NCBI RefSeq assembly: GCF_004006235.1
Contig: NZ_CP034753.1
Location: forward strand, 1,426,001-1,490,000
Direction of reading: 5' to 3'
Length of the DNA stretch: 64,000 nt
Source of the DNA: Agromyces sp. LHK192
Lineage (GTDB): Bacteria; Actinomycetota; Actinomycetes; Actinomycetales; Microbacteriaceae
Below are positions 17,156 through 26,304 of this stretch, in pieces (within the stretch, counting starts at the first letter, position 1; each line of letters starts with the position of its first letter). The translations under genes and the position numbers were made by a program. Below the pieces are notes generated by a model that searched no databases, was not told the DNA's origin, and saw only the letters and a list, made by a program, of their open reading frames with translations.

Positions 17156-17181
17156 ATCCGCCCGCCCGTCGATCCGTTCGT

Positions 17182-17976
17182 TCAGGTCCGCGCCGGGTCG
17201 GTCAGGGGCCGGTCGAAGACGAACCGGTGGGCGAGACCGGCGAGCACGGCGCCCAGGATCGGCGCGGCGATCGAGAGCCAGACCTGGCCGATCGCCTCGG
17301 GTCCGCCGTAGATCGCGGTCGCGATCGACCGGGCGGGGTTGAAGGAGGCGTTCGAGACGGGGATGGCGACGAGCGCGAGGGCCGTGAGGCTCGAGCCGAT
17401 CGCCAGCGGAGCGAGCCGCTGGGGCCCCCTCGGTCCGGTGACGCCGAGGATGACGGCGACGAGCACCGCCGTGGCGATCGTCTCCGTGAGCATGGCCGCC
17501 CCGAGGTCGAAGCCGCCGGGCGACAGCGGGCCCCAGCCGGTCGAAACGCCCTGGAGTGCCGCCGGGTCGTACCCCGGACCGCCGGCCAGCACGCCCACGA
17601 GCGCGGTCGTCGCCAGCATCGCCCCGACGAGCTGGGCGAGCAGGTATCCGGTGACATCGCGCCATCCGGTGCGTCCGGCGGCCGCGAGGCCGATGGTGAC
17701 GGCCGGGTTGAAGTGACCTCCGGAAATGCCTCCGAACGCGGAGGCGGCGGCGACGACGCTCAGGCCGAGCGCGATCGAGACGCCGAGGAAGCCGACGCCC
17801 AGGCCGCCCTCGCCGCCGCCGAAGGCCGCGGCGAACAGGGCGGTGCCGATCACGCCGAAGACGAGGATGAAGGTGCCGATCGCCTCAGCGGCGAGCCGCT
17901 GGGCGGTGGAGGGAGTCGCGTCAGCACCGGATGCGGGGGTGGCGGTGGTGCTCGTGGTCGTGGTGGGTACGGACAA
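17182..17976 (-). CDS. aqpZ: Aquaporin Z-like MIP channel
   Basis: The protein has six hydrophobic helices and the two NPA half-helices of the MIP family, in SGGHFNPAVTIGL (first half) and SNASFNPARSIATA (second half, with the selectivity-filter Arg after NPA). HFNPAVT and FNPARS match water-selective AqpZ rather than glycerol facilitators, which have NPAR then D. No ATG or GTG precedes the first helix in frame; the best start is the TTG at 17976 (GGAG about 10 bases upstream), giving 264 residues with a Thr-rich N-terminus. The gene lies between spoIIM and the DUF58-moxR operon, which are usually adjacent. Confidence 0.85.
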   Translation of the reverse strand: MSVPTTTTSTTATPASGADATPSTAQRLAAEAIGTFILVFGVIGTALFAAAFGGGEGGLGVGFLGVSIALGLSVVAAASAFGGISGGHFNPAVTIGLAAAGRTGWRDVTGYLLAQLVGAMLATTALVGVLAGGPGYDPAALQGVSTGWGPLSPGGFDLGAAMLTETIATAVLVAVILGVTGPRGPQRLAPLAIGSSLTALALVAIPVSNASFNPARSIATAIYGGPEAIGQVWLSIAAPILGAVLAGLAHRFVFDRPLTDPART

Positions 17977-18107
17977 GGGTCGAACGCTCCGTTCGAGAAT
18001 GCGCAGCGTCGACCACCGTATCGGGCGCGGGTCCGGCCATCGGACTCGAAGACGTTCCGTGTCGTCGAGGGTCGCCGTGCCGCGCGTCGCAGTGCCGCGC
18101 GGCCACG

Positions 18108-19445
18108 TCAGAGCCGGCCGGCGGCCTTCAGCTCCAGGTAGCGGTCGGCGAGCGCTGGGGGCAGGTCCGCGGGCGAGGCGGTCACGACGTCGCCGCCGAG
18201 ACGGCGGATCGCCTCGGCGACGCGCGTCGTGTCGAGCAGCGCGCGTTCGGCCGCCGCCGCGCGGTACACGGCGTCGAGGTCCTCGCGATCGCGGGCGCGG
18301 TCGAGGACCTCGGGGTCGGCGACGGATGCCACGAGCACGAGGTGCTGCCGGGTCAACTGCGGCAGCATCGTCAGCAGCCCGCGGGCGGTGCCCGGCGAGT
18401 CCACGCCCGTGAGCAGCACCACGAGCGACCGCCGGCTCGTCAGGCGCCGGACCTGGGCGGGGACCGATGCCCAGTCGGCCTCGATGAGCTCGGCGTCGAT
18501 GGTCGACATCGTGTCGACCATGCGCGCGAGCAGGTCGCCCGCGCTCGCGCCGTGGACCCGGCCGCGCACCCGCCGGTCCCAGGCGAGGAAGTCGACGCGG
18601 TCGCCCGCGTGCGCCGCGAGGGCCGAGAGCAGCAGCGACGCCTCGAACGCCGTGTCGAGCCTGGGTTCGTCGGCGATGCGCGCGGCCGCGGTGCGCGACG
18701 TGTCGACGACGATCACGATCCGCCGGTCGCGCTCGGGCCGCCATGTGCGCACCATGAGCTTCGACGATCCGGGCGCCTCGGGATCGGGTCGCCGGGCGGT
18801 CGCGCGCCAGTCGATCGAGCGCACGTCGTCGCCGCGCACGTACTCGCGGATCGTGTCGAACTCGGTGCCCTGCCCGCGGAGGAGGATCGGGGTGCGGCCG
18901 TCGAGCTCCCGCAGCCTGGTCAGGCGCGACGGAAGGTGCACGCGCGACGCGAACGGCGGCAGGACGCACAGCCGACCGGGCGCCGCGAGGGTCGCCTGCC
19001 GCGCCCACAGCCCGAGCGGCCCGAACGACCGGATCGTCACGTCGTCGACGCGGCGGTCGCCGCGTCGCCACGGCGTCAGGCGGAGGGTCATCCGGCGTCG
19101 TTCCCCGGCGGGGATCGTCAGGACCGTGCGTCCCGTGCCCGCCAGGCCGGCGGACGGCTGCCAGGCGTCGCGGACGACCGCGCGCAACGTGCGCGACCCC
19201 AGGTTGTGGACGATCAGCGAGGCGTCGACCGTCTCACCGAGTCGCACCCGGTCGGGCAGGTCGCGCGCGAGGGCGACCAGCCGGGGGGAGGCCGCGAGCG
19301 AGACATCGAGCGCGCCGAGACCGAGTGCGACGAGCACCCAGGCGAGCAGCGTCGCCCACGCCGCCCACGCGCTCGCCATCCCGGCCGCGACGACGGGGAT
19401 CACGCCCGCCGCGACGAGCCACGCGAATCTGCCCGACCACGCCAT
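18108..19445 (-). CDS. DUF58 domain-containing membrane protein
   Basis: The 445-residue protein has two N-terminal membrane helices (about residues 8-50), a beta-rich middle, and the DUF58 segment GTEFDTIREYVRGDDVRSIDWRATARR (about residues 200-226) that begins a von Willebrand A-like fold; RIVIVVDTSRTA is the likely MIDAS-type strand (D-x-S). DUF58 proteins pair with MoxR AAA+ ATPases, which are thought to remodel or insert metal into the VWA partner. It is the third gene of a tight operon (DUF4129, DUF4350, MoxR, DUF58) and starts 1 base after the MoxR stop. Confidence 0.87.
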   Translation of the reverse strand: MAWSGRFAWLVAAGVIPVVAAGMASAWAAWATLLAWVLVALGLGALDVSLAASPRLVALARDLPDRVRLGETVDASLIVHNLGSRTLRAVVRDAWQPSAGLAGTGRTVLTIPAGERRRMTLRLTPWRRGDRRVDDVTIRSFGPLGLWARQATLAAPGRLCVLPPFASRVHLPSRLTRLRELDGRTPILLRGQGTEFDTIREYVRGDDVRSIDWRATARRPDPEAPGSSKLMVRTWRPERDRRIVIVVDTSRTAAARIADEPRLDTAFEASLLLSALAAHAGDRVDFLAWDRRVRGRVHGASAGDLLARMVDTMSTIDAELIEADWASVPAQVRRLTSRRSLVVLLTGVDSPGTARGLLTMLPQLTRQHLVLVASVADPEVLDRARDREDLDAVYRAAAAERALLDTTRVAEAIRRLGGDVVTASPADLPPALADRYLELKAAGRL

Positions 19446-19446
19446 G

Positions 19447-20418
19447 TCAGAGCGGCACCTGCACCTGCTGGACGATGCTGCGCAGCACCTGGTCGACCGA
19501 GACGCCCTCGAGCTCCGCCTCGGGCCGCAGTTGCACCCGGTGCCGCCAGACGGGCAGCAGCATGGCCTGCACGTGGTCGGGGGTCAGCGAGGCGTATCCG
19601 GTGAGCCAGCCCCACGCCTTCGCCGCCGCGAGGAGGCCGGCGACGCCTCGGGGACTCACGCCGAGCCGCAGCGACGGGCTCACCCGGGTCGCGCGGGCGA
19701 GGTCGACGAGGTACGCGAGCACGTCGTCGGAGACGCCCACGCGGGCGGCTGCGGCGCGCGCGAGCGCGAGTTCGTCCGCGCCGAGCGCGGGCTCGACTCC
19801 GGCCGCGGCCAGGTCGTGCGGATCGAATCCGTCGGCGTGCCGACGGAGCAGGGCGACCTCCGCCGCGCGCTCCGGGACGTCGAGGACGAGCTTCAGCAGG
19901 AACCGGTCGAGCTGCGCCTCCGGGAGCGAGTAGGTGCCTTCGTACTCGATCGGGTTCTGCGTCGCCGCGACGAGGAACGGCACGGGGAGCGGCCGGGTGA
20001 CGCCGTCGGCCGACACCTGTCGTTCCTCCATCGCCTCGAGCAGTGCGGACTGCGTCTTCGGCGGCGTCCGGTTGATCTCGTCGGCGAGCAGGATGTTCGT
20101 GAACACCGGGCCCTCGCGGAACTCGAACTCGCCGGTGCGCGGGTCGTACGCCAGCGACCCGGTGACATCGCCGGGCATCAGGTCGGGAGTGAACTGCACG
20201 CGTCGGGTCTCCAGCCGGAGGGTGCGGCTGAGCGTGCGCACGAGCAGCGTCTTCGCGACGCCCGGGACGCCTTCGAGCAGGACATGGCCGTTCGCGAGGA
20301 GGGCGATGATGAGGCCGGTCACCGCGCCGTCCTGGCCGACGACGGCCTTGCCGACCTCGGTGCGGACGCGGTCGAGCGCGCCCCTCAGCTCGTCGTCGTT
20401 CGGATGCTGGTCGGTCAT
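19447..20418 (-). CDS. MoxR-type AAA+ ATPase
   Basis: The 323-residue AAA+ protein has Walker A GVPGVAKT (about residues 50-57), Walker B ILLADEINR (about residues 111-119), the sensor ATQNPIEYEGTYSLPEAQLDRF block and a C-terminal helical lid (SPRGVAGLLAAAKAWGWLTG), all typical of the MoxR proper subfamily. It probably acts as a chaperone for the adjacent VWA/DUF58 protein. The ATG at 20418 is preceded by AGGAAGG. It overlaps the upstream DUF4350 gene by 4 bases, so the two are translationally coupled. Confidence 0.92.
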   Translation of the reverse strand: MTDQHPNDDELRGALDRVRTEVGKAVVGQDGAVTGLIIALLANGHVLLEGVPGVAKTLLVRTLSRTLRLETRRVQFTPDLMPGDVTGSLAYDPRTGEFEFREGPVFTNILLADEINRTPPKTQSALLEAMEERQVSADGVTRPLPVPFLVAATQNPIEYEGTYSLPEAQLDRFLLKLVLDVPERAAEVALLRRHADGFDPHDLAAAGVEPALGADELALARAAAARVGVSDDVLAYLVDLARATRVSPSLRLGVSPRGVAGLLAAAKAWGWLTGYASLTPDHVQAMLLPVWRHRVQLRPEAELEGVSVDQVLRSIVQQVQVPL

Positions 20419-21719
20419 GGACGCCTTCCTGTCTGGTCGGGGCGGGGAACGGCGGGCCCTGGCGCGTCGCGCCGTCCGGCCGCCGGGTCGTGGTCCGGCC
20501 GGATCGCGGCCCGCACGTCGTGCTCGAGCGCGTCGAGCTCGCGCGCGAGCTCGGTGAAGCGCGCGTCCCCGGCGGGGTGCTCGTCGGCGAGGAGCGAGCG
20601 GATCCGCGCCGGGTCGGCGTGCACCGCGGATGCCGCGGCGAACGCGACGTCGTCGACGCTCGCCGCGGCGGGCAGTCGCAGCGTCTTCGCGAGCCGGCGG
20701 ATGGCGGCGATGCGCAACTGGTCGAGGGCGTGACCGCGCGAGGCGGATGCCGCGTACAGGCGTGCCCGCCCCGCCGCGGTCTCGCCGGCGGGCACGTGCA
20801 CCGGCAGATCCTCCACGACGAGCCTGCCGAATCGCCGACCGGCGACGACGCCGGCGACCACGGTCAGGATGACGGCGAGCACGAGCACCGGGCTGACCCA
20901 TCCGGGGATGAGCTCGCCGAGGGTGGGTGCGCCGCCGCCGGCGGCATCGGTCGGGCCGGGCAGGTACCAGACCAGTCGCGGCGAGGCGCCCGTCGCGCCC
21001 AGGGCGAGCGCCGCATTGCCGGCCTCGTCGATGGCGGCGTTCTCGAACACCGTGGTGGCGCCGACGAGCACGAGTTCTCCGCCCTCGGGGCCGGGGCCGG
21101 TCACGAGGGCGAATCCGTCGTCGCCGTCGGGGAAGCAGCCCTCCCGACCGTCGTCGACCGCGTCATCGTCGACAGCCAGCAGCCGCTGCCCGTCCGACAG
21201 CGCCTCGGCGCGCTCGGCCGGTCCGAAGTCGCACGACGCGGCGTCGAGCCGGCCCCCGGGTACTCCGGCATGCCGGACGCCCGGGGCCAGGGTCTCGAGC
21301 GTCGTGAAATCGGGCGCTGCGACGACGAGTCGTTCCGCGGAGCCGGCGAGCCGCTCCAGGTCGTCCGAGCCGAGGAGTCCGTCGGCGTCGTGGAGGAACA
21401 CCGTCGCGTCGGATCCGGCCTCCGACACCGCCTGGTCGATCGTGCGGGCCTCGACGACTTCGACTCCCTGCCCGCGCAGCACCTGCACGAGCGCCTTCGA
21501 GCCGGCGGGGGAGGCATCCGATGCGCCGAGGGGGATCGCGCCCGCGGAACCGAACCCGCGGATCGCGATGGTCAGTGCGCCGCCGAGCAGGAGCACGACG
21601 CCGAGCACCAGCCAGGTGCGCTGCCGCCGCAGCCGCTCGCGCAGCGTGGGCGTACGCGCCGCAGCCGGAGCCGATGCGACGGGAGCGGCCGAGGGGTTCG
21701 CGCCGGCCGGCGCCGTCAT
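20415..21719 (-). CDS. DUF4350 domain-containing membrane protein
   Basis: The 434-residue protein has a helix near residues 36-54 (TWLVLGVVLLLGGALTIAI), an extracytoplasmic DUF4350 domain of GATase-like fold (starts PLGASDASPAGSKALVQVLRGQGVEV), a second helix near residues 275-293 (WVSPVLVLAVILTVVAGVV) and a cytoplasmic helical tail. It matches Rv3691 in the moxR2 block by domain and position. The gene overlaps the DUF4129 stop upstream (21716-21719) and moxR downstream (20415-20418), so the operon is tightly coupled. Function unknown. Confidence 0.82.
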   Translation of the reverse strand: MTAPAGANPSAAPVASAPAAARTPTLRERLRRQRTWLVLGVVLLLGGALTIAIRGFGSAGAIPLGASDASPAGSKALVQVLRGQGVEVVEARTIDQAVSEAGSDATVFLHDADGLLGSDDLERLAGSAERLVVAAPDFTTLETLAPGVRHAGVPGGRLDAASCDFGPAERAEALSDGQRLLAVDDDAVDDGREGCFPDGDDGFALVTGPGPEGGELVLVGATTVFENAAIDEAGNAALALGATGASPRLVWYLPGPTDAAGGGAPTLGELIPGWVSPVLVLAVILTVVAGVVAGRRFGRLVVEDLPVHVPAGETAAGRARLYAASASRGHALDQLRIAAIRRLAKTLRLPAAASVDDVAFAAASAVHADPARIRSLLADEHPAGDARFTELARELDALEHDVRAAIRPDHDPAAGRRDAPGPAVPRPDQTGRRP

Positions 21720-22384
21720 CTGACGGCCCCGGCGGTCGTCGCGGGCCCCGGCATCGTCGCGTGCATCGGCGTCGCCGTCTCGAGCGCGCGATCCAGGTCG
21801 GCGAGTGAGGTCGCCTCGCCGGCCGTGCCCGGCCGGCCCAGGTATCGCACGCCGTCGAAGGCGACGGCGGCGTCCTCGAGCCGCTCGGCGAATGCCGGGA
21901 ATCCGACGCCGCCGGCTCGGGCGAACGCATGGGCGGTCATGCCCGGTGCCGGATGCACCACCTCGCGGTCCGCGAGGGCGCGGACGACTGCGCGGAACCG
22001 CTCCTCGATCGCCAGGTCCAGCAGCCCCGCGGCCTCGGCGGCGTCGGCGGCCCGCCGGAGGGTCGCGAGGTCGCGCGTGTCGCCGTCGTCGAAGAGCGGC
22101 GCAGGGCCGCCGCGGTCGCGACGGCGGAGCCGCGGCACGCCGAAGACGAGGAGTCCGACGACGAGGAGGGCGACGACGAGCGCGACGACGATCGCACCGA
22201 GCGCAGCGGGAGGCAGCCCGGCGCTGCCGCCGATCAGACCCGCGATCCAGTCACCGACGGCCTGGGCCATCCGGTCGAACCACGTCGGCTCGGCCTCGCG
22301 GTACTCGGGCCTGGAGAGCTCGTCGAGCACCCAGCGCCGCGCGTCGTCGCGGTCTGGCTCGACGGGGATGTCGCCGGGGCGCAC
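21716..22384 (-). CDS. DUF4129 domain-containing membrane protein
   Basis: The product has one clear membrane helix (AALGAIVVALVVALLVVGLLVFGV) and a C-terminal cytoplasmic DUF4129 domain with RRAADAAEAAGLLDLAIEERFRAVVRALADREVVHPAPGMTAHAFA; the motif of a basic helix followed by P-G-x-T is common in transglutaminase-linked DUF4129 domains. No ATG is available; I use the GTG at 22384, five bases after the preceding gene's stop, giving 222 residues, but the ribosome-binding site is weak and coupling to the upstream gene is likely. It corresponds to Rv3690 by position. Confidence 0.75.
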   Translation of the reverse strand: MRPGDIPVEPDRDDARRWVLDELSRPEYREAEPTWFDRMAQAVGDWIAGLIGGSAGLPPAALGAIVVALVVALLVVGLLVFGVPRLRRRDRGGPAPLFDDGDTRDLATLRRAADAAEAAGLLDLAIEERFRAVVRALADREVVHPAPGMTAHAFARAGGVGFPAFAERLEDAAVAFDGVRYLGRPGTAGEATSLADLDRALETATPMHATMPGPATTAGAVR

Positions 22385-22388
22385 GCGG

Positions 22389-23765
22389 CTACCGGGTCGG
22401 CGCCGACGGCGTCGTGGGCGGGCCCGCGGGCGGGTACGGCTCGGCCTGGTACGGCTGGGCCGGGTACGGCTGGGCCTGGTGCGGCTGCGCAGCGTACGGC
22501 TGCGGCGGATACGACTGCGCGGGGTACGGCTGCGGGTACGGTGCGGCCGGATACCGCGGGCGCTCCGGAGCGGGCTCCGCATACGGGTCGGGAACCTCGT
22601 GCCCGGCGTCGCGGAGCTCGACGTAGCGCTGGAGGTCCAGGTCGAGGCCCTCCTTCCGCATCCGCTGATCGATGGCGATGACGGCGACGAGACCCGCCTG
22701 CACGACCATCGTGATCGCACCGACCACGATGGTCAGGAGCCCCGTGATCGCATACACCACGATCAGCGTGGTCGTCATGGCACCCGAGGTGCCCGTCGGA
22801 TCGAGGAGTCCCGCGAGGATGCCGCCGACGAGCGCGAGCGGCTGGGTGATCGCCTGCCCGGCGAAGTTGAGGATGACCGAGACCAGCAGGATCGTGCCGA
22901 AGATCCGCCAGAAGCCCCCGTCGGTCAACTGCCAGGAGCGTCGCACGGCCGCCCGGATCCCGAGCCGCTCGAGCACGATGACGCTCGGCACGAGCGCGAG
23001 CTTCGTGCCGAGCCACGCCCAGAGCACGGCGACGCCGAGCGCGACCACCAGGAGGATCGCGACGGCGCTCACCGCGCCGACCGGCCCGCCCAGGGCGGCG
23101 GCGGCGATCACGATCGCTGCAGCGGCGGCGAACAGCACGACGTATGCGCCCGTGAGCAGCGCCGTCCAGCCCGCCAGGGGGCCGAACCGCTTCGCAGCAC
23201 GGCGCCAGAGCTCGCCGAACCGCAGCTTCTCGCCCAGCGTGCCGGTCGCCACCTCGATCACCATCACGCCCTGCAGGAACGCGCCCAGCACCACCGAGAC
23301 GGCGACGGGGACGAGCATCGCGAGCAGCATGCCCGCGATCGAGCCCGCGAGGATCGCGTCCTGGTCCTCGATCGACGCCTGCGTCGTCCGGCTGGACGCG
23401 AACAGCACGAACGGGACGACGACCGCGGCGGTGAGCACGAGCACGACGAGCTGGACGATCAGCCCGCTGCCGAACGTCGGTGCCGGGTTGCGCCGCAGCG
23501 TGCGGAACGGCGCCCAGAGCAGCGTGCCGAAGGAGAGCGGCCGGAGCGGGATCAGCCCGGGCTTGGGCGGCGGCGTCCAGCCGTGGTGCGGCACGGGCGG
23601 CCTCGGGGCGGCTGGCGGGTGGGCGACCGGTGCCGGGAACACCGCGGTCGGGGCCGGCTGGGGCTGAACCTGCCAGGGCGGGGCCGCCTGCGGCGGAACG
23701 CGCTGCGGCGGGGCGGGCTCCGGGGGACCGGCGGCAGTGCGGCGCCGCCGTCGGGTGCCTGCCAC
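22389..23765 (-). CDS. Proline-rich polytopic membrane protein (GDPD membrane-domain-like)
   Basis: The protein has a Pro/Gln-rich cytoplasmic N-terminus (repeats of P-x-Q-P and A-P-P), about six membrane helices (residues 95-370) with TLGEKLRFGELWRRA and VPSVIVLERLGIRAAVRRSWQLTDGGFWRIFGTILL, and a C-terminal tail of about ten imperfect QPYPAQ/QPYAAQ repeats. The core resembles glycerophosphoryl diester phosphodiesterase membrane-domain proteins such as Rv3689, which occupies the same place in the moxR2 block. The start is uncertain: I use the GTG at 23765, which lacks a good ribosome-binding site; a well-placed ATG with AGGAG just upstream is in another frame. Function unknown. Confidence 0.72.
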   Translation of the reverse strand: MAGTRRRRRTAAGPPEPAPPQRVPPQAAPPWQVQPQPAPTAVFPAPVAHPPAAPRPPVPHHGWTPPPKPGLIPLRPLSFGTLLWAPFRTLRRNPAPTFGSGLIVQLVVLVLTAAVVVPFVLFASSRTTQASIEDQDAILAGSIAGMLLAMLVPVAVSVVLGAFLQGVMVIEVATGTLGEKLRFGELWRRAAKRFGPLAGWTALLTGAYVVLFAAAAAIVIAAAALGGPVGAVSAVAILLVVALGVAVLWAWLGTKLALVPSVIVLERLGIRAAVRRSWQLTDGGFWRIFGTILLVSVILNFAGQAITQPLALVGGILAGLLDPTGTSGAMTTTLIVVYAITGLLTIVVGAITMVVQAGLVAVIAIDQRMRKEGLDLDLQRYVELRDAGHEVPDPYAEPAPERPRYPAAPYPQPYPAQSYPPQPYAAQPHQAQPYPAQPYQAEPYPPAGPPTTPSAPTR

Positions 23766-23951
23766 GTTCGATCGGACACGTGCCGTCCATTCTCCTCGTC
23801 GACGTTCCCGTCCATGCTTCCACATCGTCCGCCGGGTGCACCTTCCGCGAGGCTCCGTGGGCCCGTCGGTCGTGTTCGGAGCACGACCGACTACGCTGGA
23901 CCCGATCAGCTCTCGCCGCGCTCGCCGCGGCCACGACCGGGAACGACACCG

Positions 23952-24632
23952 ATGACCGCACGCGTACTCGTCGTCGACGACGACACGGCACTCGCCGAGA
24001 TGATCGGCATCGTCCTGCGCACCGAGGGCTACGACCCGGTCTTCTGCGCCGACGGGGCATCCGCCGTCCAGGCGTTCCGCGACGCGAAGCCCGACCTGGT
24101 GCTCCTCGACCTCATGCTCCCCGGCGTGGACGGCATCGAGGTCTGCGGGCGGATCCGCGCCGAATCCGGCACGCCGATCATCATGCTCACGGCGAAGTCC
24201 GACACGGCCGACGTCGTCCGCGGGCTCGAATCCGGCGCCGACGACTACATGGTCAAGCCCTTCAACCCGAAGGAGCTCGTCGCCCGGATCCGCACGAGAT
24301 TGCGGCCCGCGCCCGAGTCGGCCGTCGAGACGATCCCCGTCGGCGATCTCACGATCGACGCGGCCGGGCACGAGGTGCGCCGGGGCGACGAGCGCATCAA
24401 CCTGACCCCGCTCGAGTTCGACCTGCTGCTGGCGCTCGCGTCGAAGCCGCAGCAGGTGTTCACCCGCGAGATGCTCCTCGAGCAGGTGTGGGGGTACCAC
24501 TACAAGGCGGACACGCGCCTCGTGAACGTCCACGTGCAGCGCCTGCGCGCCAAGGTCGAGCACGACCCCGACAACCCGCGCATCGTGCAGACGGTCCGCG
24601 GCGTCGGGTACCGCGCCGGCGCGACGACCTAG
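23952..24632 (+). CDS. mtrA: Response regulator MtrA
   Basis: MtrA is the OmpR-type regulator that controls cell-wall hydrolases, division and osmotic responses in actinobacteria. The 226-residue protein has a receiver domain with the acidic pair D9-D10, phosphoacceptor Asp53 in LLDLMLPG, T-A-K in MLTAKSDTAD and K in DDYMVKPFNPKEL, then a winged-helix domain with LTPLEFDLLLALA and RLVNVHVQRLRAKVEHDP. Sequence and context (mtrB, lpqB next) make the identity secure. A TACGCT -10 lies about 55 bases upstream. mtrB begins 8 bases after its stop. Confidence 0.95.
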   Translation: MTARVLVVDDDTALAEMIGIVLRTEGYDPVFCADGASAVQAFRDAKPDLVLLDLMLPGVDGIEVCGRIRAESGTPIIMLTAKSDTADVVRGLESGADDYMVKPFNPKELVARIRTRLRPAPESAVETIPVGDLTIDAAGHEVRRGDERINLTPLEFDLLLALASKPQQVFTREMLLEQVWGYHYKADTRLVNVHVQRLRAKVEHDPDNPRIVQTVRGVGYRAGATT

Positions 24633-24639
24633 GGCGATC

Positions 24640-26304
24640 GTGACCGGCGAGGCATCCGCAGCCCCCGTCGGCGCGGCCGGCGGGGGGATCGGGCCGCGGA
24701 TCCGGTCGATCGCAGCCCGCGTCGCGGCGACGTGGCGCCGCTCGCTGCAGATCCGGACCGTGCTGCTGACGATCGTGCTGTCGGGGCTGGCGATCCTCAT
24801 CATCGGCGTCTACATCACCTTCAGCATCGCGTCGAACCTGTTCCAGTCGGAACTCGACCGCGCGCTCACGGCCTCCGACGCCGCCGCGGCCGCCGCCCAG
24901 AACGTGCTGAATTCGTCGGATGCCGCCGACCGCGCGGCCATGGAGCTCGTCATGGACCAGGTCTTCCAGACCGCGGAGACGGTGTCGGGCAGCTCGGCGA
25001 TCGCCCTGTTCCGCGCGCCGGACCAGGCCAGCAGTTCGAACGCGCCGCAGGATCAGCTCTCGCCGCTGCTCGCGGGTCTCGTCACCCCCGAACTCCGGGA
25101 GAGCGTGCAGCAGCACCCCGGTGAGCAGTATTGGCAGTCCGTGACGATCGAGGGCGAGCCCGGCGTCGTGGTCGGCACGGACCTCGACGTACCCGGGGCG
25201 GGAACGTACGAGCTCTACATCGGGTACTCCTTCGCCGACGCGCAGGCCACGCTCGACTCGATGCAGACGACGGGCATCATCGGCGCGCTGGCCCTGCTGA
25301 TCCTGCTCGGCGTGATCACGCTGCTGGTCGTCCGCTGGGTCATCGAGCCCGTGCAGACGGTCGCGACCACGAGCCGCCGACTCGCTGCGGGAGACCTCGG
25401 CGTCCGGATCCCGGAGAAGGGCGAGGACGAGCTCGCGACGCTCGCGGCGAGCTTCAACGGGATGGCCGACACGCTCCAGGCCCGCATCCGCGAACTCGCC
25501 GAGCTCTCGGTCATGCAGCAACGGTTCGTGTCGGATGTCTCGCACGAATTGCGGACGCCGCTCACGACGATCCGGCTCGCCGGCGACGTCCTCTACGGGC
25601 AGCGGGAGGAGTTCGCCGGGCCCACCTCGCGCACCGTGGAGTTGCTGCACACGCAGACCGTCCGGTTCGAGAACCTGTTGGCCGACCTGCTCGAGATCAG
25701 TCGCTACGATGCCGGTTCCGTCGAACTCGCGACCGAGCCGACCAACCTCGTCCACCTCGCGGGCGATGCCATCGAGTCGATGCACGAGCTTGCTCGAGGG
25801 CGGGGCAGCGAGCTCCGGCTCGTCGCGCCCGGCGGGCATCTCGACGCGGCCGTCGATCCGCGGCGGGTCATGCGCATCGTCCGCAACCTCGTCGGCAACG
25901 CGATCGAGCACGGTGAAGGGCGCCCGATCCTCGTCGCCGTCGACAGCGATGCGCAGGCCGTGGCGCTCAGCGTGCGCGACTACGGCCTCGGCATGACCGA
26001 GGAGGAGACGGACCGGGTGTTCGACCGGTTCTGGCGCGCCGATCCGAGCCGCCAGCGCACCATCGGCGGCACCGGCCTCGGGCTCGCCATCTCGCTGGAG
26101 GACGCCGTCGCGCACGGGGGACGACTGGACGTGTGGTCGAAGCCCGGGGTCGGCACGGTCTTCCGACTGACGCTGCCGAGGGAGCGAGGCGGGACCGTCG
26201 ACGATTCGCCGCTGCCGCTCGAACCCGCCGATCCCGATGCCGTGGGGCCGGGAGAGCCGACGGGGTCGTTCGACACGCAGAGCCTGGAGGTGCACGATGC
26301 GTGA
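24640..26304 (+). CDS. mtrB: Sensor histidine kinase MtrB
   Basis: The 554-residue kinase starts at the GTG at 24640. It has a membrane helix near residues 40-63 (TVLLTIVLSGLAILIIGVYI), an extracytoplasmic sensor of about 150 residues, a second helix near residues 210-232, a HAMP domain (residues about 233-285), the dimerisation helix with phospho-His in VSDVSHELRTPLTTIRLAG, the N-box LVGNAIEHGEG, G1 DYGLGM and G2 GGTGLGLAI. It phosphorylates MtrA; LpqB, encoded next, modulates it in mycobacteria. The gene overlaps lpqB by 8 bases. Confidence 0.94.
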   Translation: MTGEASAAPVGAAGGGIGPRIRSIAARVAATWRRSLQIRTVLLTIVLSGLAILIIGVYITFSIASNLFQSELDRALTASDAAAAAAQNVLNSSDAADRAAMELVMDQVFQTAETVSGSSAIALFRAPDQASSSNAPQDQLSPLLAGLVTPELRESVQQHPGEQYWQSVTIEGEPGVVVGTDLDVPGAGTYELYIGYSFADAQATLDSMQTTGIIGALALLILLGVITLLVVRWVIEPVQTVATTSRRLAAGDLGVRIPEKGEDELATLAASFNGMADTLQARIRELAELSVMQQRFVSDVSHELRTPLTTIRLAGDVLYGQREEFAGPTSRTVELLHTQTVRFENLLADLLEISRYDAGSVELATEPTNLVHLAGDAIESMHELARGRGSELRLVAPGGHLDAAVDPRRVMRIVRNLVGNAIEHGEGRPILVAVDSDAQAVALSVRDYGLGMTEEETDRVFDRFWRADPSRQRTIGGTGLGLAISLEDAVAHGGRLDVWSKPGVGTVFRLTLPRERGGTVDDSPLPLEPADPDAVGPGEPTGSFDTQSLEVHDA

